Assembly (NCBI RefSeq): GCF_013204885.1 | Contig: NZ_JABMKX010000002.1 | Span: 248,001-312,000, forward strand | Origin: Paenibacillus tritici | GTDB taxonomy: Bacteria > Bacillota > Bacilli > Paenibacillales > Paenibacillaceae | Reading direction: 5' to 3' | DNA: 64,000 bases | Part shown: positions 61,386 to 64,000 of the stretch, in pieces | How positions within the stretch are numbered: position 1 is the stretch's first letter | How the letters are laid out: each line of letters starts with the position of its first letter | Program-made: the position numbers and the translations under genes | Notes under the pieces: model-generated | The model's input: the letters and a program-made list of their open reading frames with translations, nothing else | Database searches by the model: none | Told to the model about the DNA's origin: nothing

Positions 61386-63632
61386 CTATTTCACACTGAC
61401 CGATACCGATACTGTCTTGGTACCCAGCTTTCCTTTAACAGATGTAGTTCCCTTGCTTACCGCTGTAATCATACCGGATGCGTTCACCTTGGCTACAGAG
61501 GATTTGGAGCTGGTCCAGACCATGCTTCCCGTGACTACCGCAGTCTGGCCGGTATCATACAGCGCAGTTACAACCACGCTTTTGCCTGCACCCGGCGCAA
61601 GGCTCAGCCGCTTCTCACTGACCGTCAGCTTCATCAGCTTGGGAACAACATTGATCTTGACCGTTGCCTGAATTCCCTGATAGGAGCCGCTCAGTGTAGT
61701 TGTACCTTCTGCCAAGGCTTTGACGGAAGTGCCTTTGATCGAGGCTACAGCAGGGTTAGAGGATTCCCAGTTCATCGCCCCTGAGAAGTTGGCAGATTTG
61801 CCGTTGGAGAAATACCCGGTGACCTTAATACTCTTGGAGGCCTTGATATTCATCTCCAGCGTTGCCGGTTCCACAACCAGCTTCACAACCTTCTGTTCAA
61901 TCGTTACCGGAACACTGATCGTCTTGTTGGAGTAGGTGCCCTTCAGGGTCGCCGTCCCTTTGACCAGTCCCTTGATCGTCTTGGCAGCAGTGGTCTGCTT
62001 AAGAACCGCATTGCTGCCGCTCAGCTCCCATTTGATGCTTCCCGATACATCCAGCTCGTCGCCATTCTCCAGCACAGCCTGGACAGCGGGCAGCGGCAAT
62101 TCTTCACCGATTACTACTCCCAGAGCAGCATCGGGTCCAATCAGGACAAGCACTTTATTCTGAACCGTTACAGTAAACTGAACGCTTTTGGAGCGGATGG
62201 CTGCAGCGGAGGCGGAATTCACTTCGCCAGCCTTGAGCTTCCCGGTCAGGATAGCTGTGCCTGCCTTGCCGCCAACCAGCTTCCCGTCCTTGATGGAGAC
62301 AATCTCTTCATTCGCAGAGGTCCAATCCATCTCATCGCTGATATCCAGCTTGCTTCCATCATACTTGGTTCCGTTCACCTTCGGCAGGCTTACAGCATCC
62401 GCCGTGTATATTTCCTGTTCCGTCTTCTCCAGACTGAGCTCCGTCAGGGTTGGAAGGACGGTGATTTTGAAGGTTTTGCTGATGCCCAGATAACTCGCCT
62501 TAATGATCGAGGTCCCTACCGCTTTACCTGTAACCGTGGCAAAAGCGTTGGCCGCATCCGCCGTATTGGCAGTCACCGTAGCGTTCATCAGGTTGTCAGA
62601 GGTCCAGACTGCGGATGCTGTTTCGTTCGAGGTCGAATTGACCGCATTGCGCATCATTGCCGTTACATTCAGACTCTCCCCCAGGAAAAGTGACTGGTCG
62701 CCGGAAGGCTTCAGCACAAGCGCTTCATATGGTGCGCGCACATAGACATCCACCGACTGGGTGACACCCAGATAGCTTGCGGTAATGACAGTCTTGCCCA
62801 CGCCGAGAATGGTAATCTCGCCGTCTTTTACTGTAGCTACACTTTCGCTGGAGCTGCTCCACTCTGCCTCTTTGTCGATCGTGAGCTCTGGACTCACCGC
62901 TGTGGCTTTGGTCACCGCAGTCACATGCACCGGATTATCCCCGACCAGCATTTCGAGTTCTTTGACAACAGTGCCGCTCTTGTCTTTGAGCATAATGGCG
63001 GCATAAGGAAGCTCCACCACCGCTTTGATCGTCTCGGTTAATCCTTTGTACTTGGCGGTAATCGTAGCCTTACCTTCACCTACCAGCGTAATCTTACCTG
63101 CTGCAATGGTCAGCACGCCAGTATTCGAGCTGCTCCATTCAACGTCCTTCGTTACATCCTTCTGCGCCGTGGCTGAAGTTCCGCCGATGGCGGTTGCCGT
63201 AACGGACAGCAATTCCTCTTTGTCGCCTAATTTATAGCTGCCCTCTGTACTGCGGGTCAATTTCAGTTCCTTGAAGGAATGGGAGACCGACACCTCTACC
63301 GAAGCTATTGCATTATTGTAGGTTGCTGTAATCATTGCCGTTCCGGCATCCACCGGCTTCAGCTGGCCGTTCAGTACCGTTACGACTTCCTGCTTCGAGG
63401 AGGTCCATGTGGCGGCTGCCGTTACATCCCGTTTGGAAGCGGAGCCCTCTACATTGGCATATACCTTAAGCTGCTTCGGCGACTGGCCAACGGTAAGTTC
63501 TACCTTGGCGGAGCTGTCGAATTCAATAGAGATAGTGTCTCCAGCAGCGGCAAAGACGGTTACCGGAAAAGCTGCAGCAACGAGCAATATCATAATGAGG
63601 AGCGTTTTTGTCATTTTCCTGTACACGGTCAT
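61386..63632 (-). CDS. Secreted multi-domain bacterial Ig-like (Big) protein
   Basis: A 748-residue exported protein. Residues 1-29 are a signal peptide (LLIMILLVAAAFPVTVFAAAG). The rest is about eight tandem Ig-like Big domains of 80-95 residues, each with a WTSSNxxVATVxxGxI core and a GxAxITAxYxGxxxxxxVxV end (for example WSSSSESVATVKDGEITILG). No LPXTG, SLH or wall-binding region was seen, and no enzyme domain is attached. It could be released, or bind the envelope or a polysaccharide. AAGGAG is seven bases before the ATG. It ends just before its own terminator. Confidence 0.85.
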   Translation of the reverse strand: MTVYRKMTKTLLIMILLVAAAFPVTVFAAAGDTISIEFDSSAKVELTVGQSPKQLKVYANVEGSASKRDVTAAATWTSSKQEVVTVLNGQLKPVDAGTAMITATYNNAIASVEVSVSHSFKELKLTRSTEGSYKLGDKEELLSVTATAIGGTSATAQKDVTKDVEWSSSNTGVLTIAAGKITLVGEGKATITAKYKGLTETIKAVVELPYAAIMLKDKSGTVVKELEMLVGDNPVHVTAVTKATAVSPELTIDKEAEWSSSSESVATVKDGEITILGVGKTVITASYLGVTQSVDVYVRAPYEALVLKPSGDQSLFLGESLNVTAMMRNAVNSTSNETASAVWTSDNLMNATVTANTADAANAFATVTGKAVGTSIIKASYLGISKTFKITVLPTLTELSLEKTEQEIYTADAVSLPKVNGTKYDGSKLDISDEMDWTSANEEIVSIKDGKLVGGKAGTAILTGKLKAGEVNSASAAAIRSKSVQFTVTVQNKVLVLIGPDAALGVVIGEELPLPAVQAVLENGDELDVSGSIKWELSGSNAVLKQTTAAKTIKGLVKGTATLKGTYSNKTISVPVTIEQKVVKLVVEPATLEMNIKASKSIKVTGYFSNGKSANFSGAMNWESSNPAVASIKGTSVKALAEGTTTLSGSYQGIQATVKINVVPKLMKLTVSEKRLSLAPGAGKSVVVTALYDTGQTAVVTGSMVWTSSKSSVAKVNASGMITAVSKGTTSVKGKLGTKTVSVSVSVK

Positions 63633-63772
63633 CTGTTCTCTCCTTAGACGGTCTTATTATCGGTGGATTTTTACCACACTCTTCCACTATATCGACAAAT
63701 AAGGCCCAAGTCTTTACCCTATTTTCAGTTTTTTTCAAATCCCGGGCAAATTCAGGTCTTTGTAACTATATA

Positions 63773-63795
63773 GCTCCTACAGCTCCAAAATTCCC
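63773..63795. repeat. Dispersed repeat fragment (CTCCTACAGCTCCAAAA)
   Basis: GCTCCTACAGCTCCAAAATTC here is a near copy of 1545-1566, differing by one extra A. It is in the leader between the mtaB-like terminator and the Big-domain gene. Confidence 0.55.
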
Positions 63796-63815
63796 TTCCG
63801 CCCTTACGAGCTAAC

Positions 63816-63861
63816 GAAAAAAGGATGTCTAGTCGCCATCAGGGCTAAATAGACATCCTTT
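63816..63861 (-). terminator. Terminator of the mtaB-like gene
   Basis: AAAGGATGTCTA pairs perfectly with TAGACATCCTTT, with six T following on the minus strand, 19 bases after the stop codon. Confidence 0.85.
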
Positions 63862-63879
63862 CATTGGTAAGTCTCTGTC

Positions 63880-64000
63880 CTAACGGACACTTCCGCCCAG
63901 CCCGGCTGCTGCCGGCTGGCTCACACTGACAAGCTCACCGCGGCATTCATTCACGCCGGCTTCCGTTACCTTCACCTGGCACAGCTCACCCTGCAGCGAA
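63880..64000 (-). CDS. mtaB: 3' end of a radical SAM methylthiotransferase (MtaB-like, TRAM domain)
   Basis: Only the last 39 codons are present. They read GELCQVKVTEAGVNECRGEL followed by a short tail and TAG. The VKVTEAGVNECRGEL pattern is that of the C-terminal TRAM domain of tRNA methylthiotransferases. B. subtilis mtaB (yqeV), which makes ms2t6A37 in tRNA, is located beside rpsU-yqeY-yqeZ-floA, so the neighbourhood supports MtaB over MiaB. The bulk of the gene lies outside the window. Confidence 0.65.
   Translation of the reverse strand, partial: SLQGELCQVKVTEAGVNECRGELVSVSQPAAAGLGGSVR

Overview
The window looks like a chromosomal core segment of a spore-forming Paenibacillaceae bacterium, most likely Paenibacillus. 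This is inferred from: gene order matching the Bacillus subtilis ylaG-L, yqxD-dnaG-sigA, recO-yqzL-era-cdd-dgkA-ybeY-pgpH-phoH-yqfD-yqfC and floA-yqeZ-yqeY-rpsU neighbourhoods; a type B RNase P RNA; spore-formation genes (ylaJ, yqfC, yqfD); strong AGGAGG-type ribosome binding sites with frequent TTG and GTG starts; moderately GC-rich DNA; and short dispersed repeats. No rRNA, tRNA, prophage, intact insertion sequence or CRISPR array was seen. Almost all genes are on the minus strand.

Layout. 1-15.2 kb: an orphan solute-binding protein; the yla group (ylaK, ylaJ, ylaL, an LCP cell-wall ligase, ylaH, typA); two divergent TerC-family metal exporters; a nifZ-thiI type pair for tRNA thiolation; a lytic transglycosylase; and small conserved proteins. 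15.3-20 kb: a secreted subtilase, then a MocR-type regulator divergent from an aminotransferase, with operator-like repeats between them. 20.1-27 kb: rnpB, yqfO, trmK, an unknown membrane protein, sigA, dnaG and yqxD. 27-32.5 kb: glyQS behind a glycine T-box, then recO, the 47-residue yqzL, and era. 33-44 kb: cdd, undecaprenol/diacylglycerol kinase, ybeY, pgpH, phoH, yqfD, yqfC, a Pro-rich membrane protein, floA, an NfeD-type protease, yqeY, rpsU and a HIT protein.

45-58 kb is a complete double-strand-break processing cluster, addB-addA-sbcD-sbcC. The junctions inside addB-addA and sbcD-sbcC are 4-bp overlaps; about 50 bp separate addA from sbcD. It is followed by an RlmI-type rRNA methyltransferase, a Na/Pi-type transporter, a truncated Rpn-nuclease relic, a secreted Ig-like (Big) repeat protein, and the 3' end of a gene that looks like mtaB at the right edge. 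In B. subtilis mtaB lies directly beside rpsU, so here about 20 kb has been placed between them.

The unexplained material is concentrated between genes. At 43.9-45.2 kb there is a 51-bp tandem repeat open in frames on both strands, followed by a minus-strand structured element with its own extended -10 box and a U-run; this is a candidate small RNA of about 110 nt. At 32.5-33.1 kb there are four TGTA-N5-TACA palindromic elements and a duplicated 34-bp hairpin unit. A 36-bp in-frame tandem repeat lies inside sbcC, beyond the zinc hook. I do not see a recognisably new multi-gene system; the best candidates for something undescribed are these non-coding elements and the sbcC repeat.
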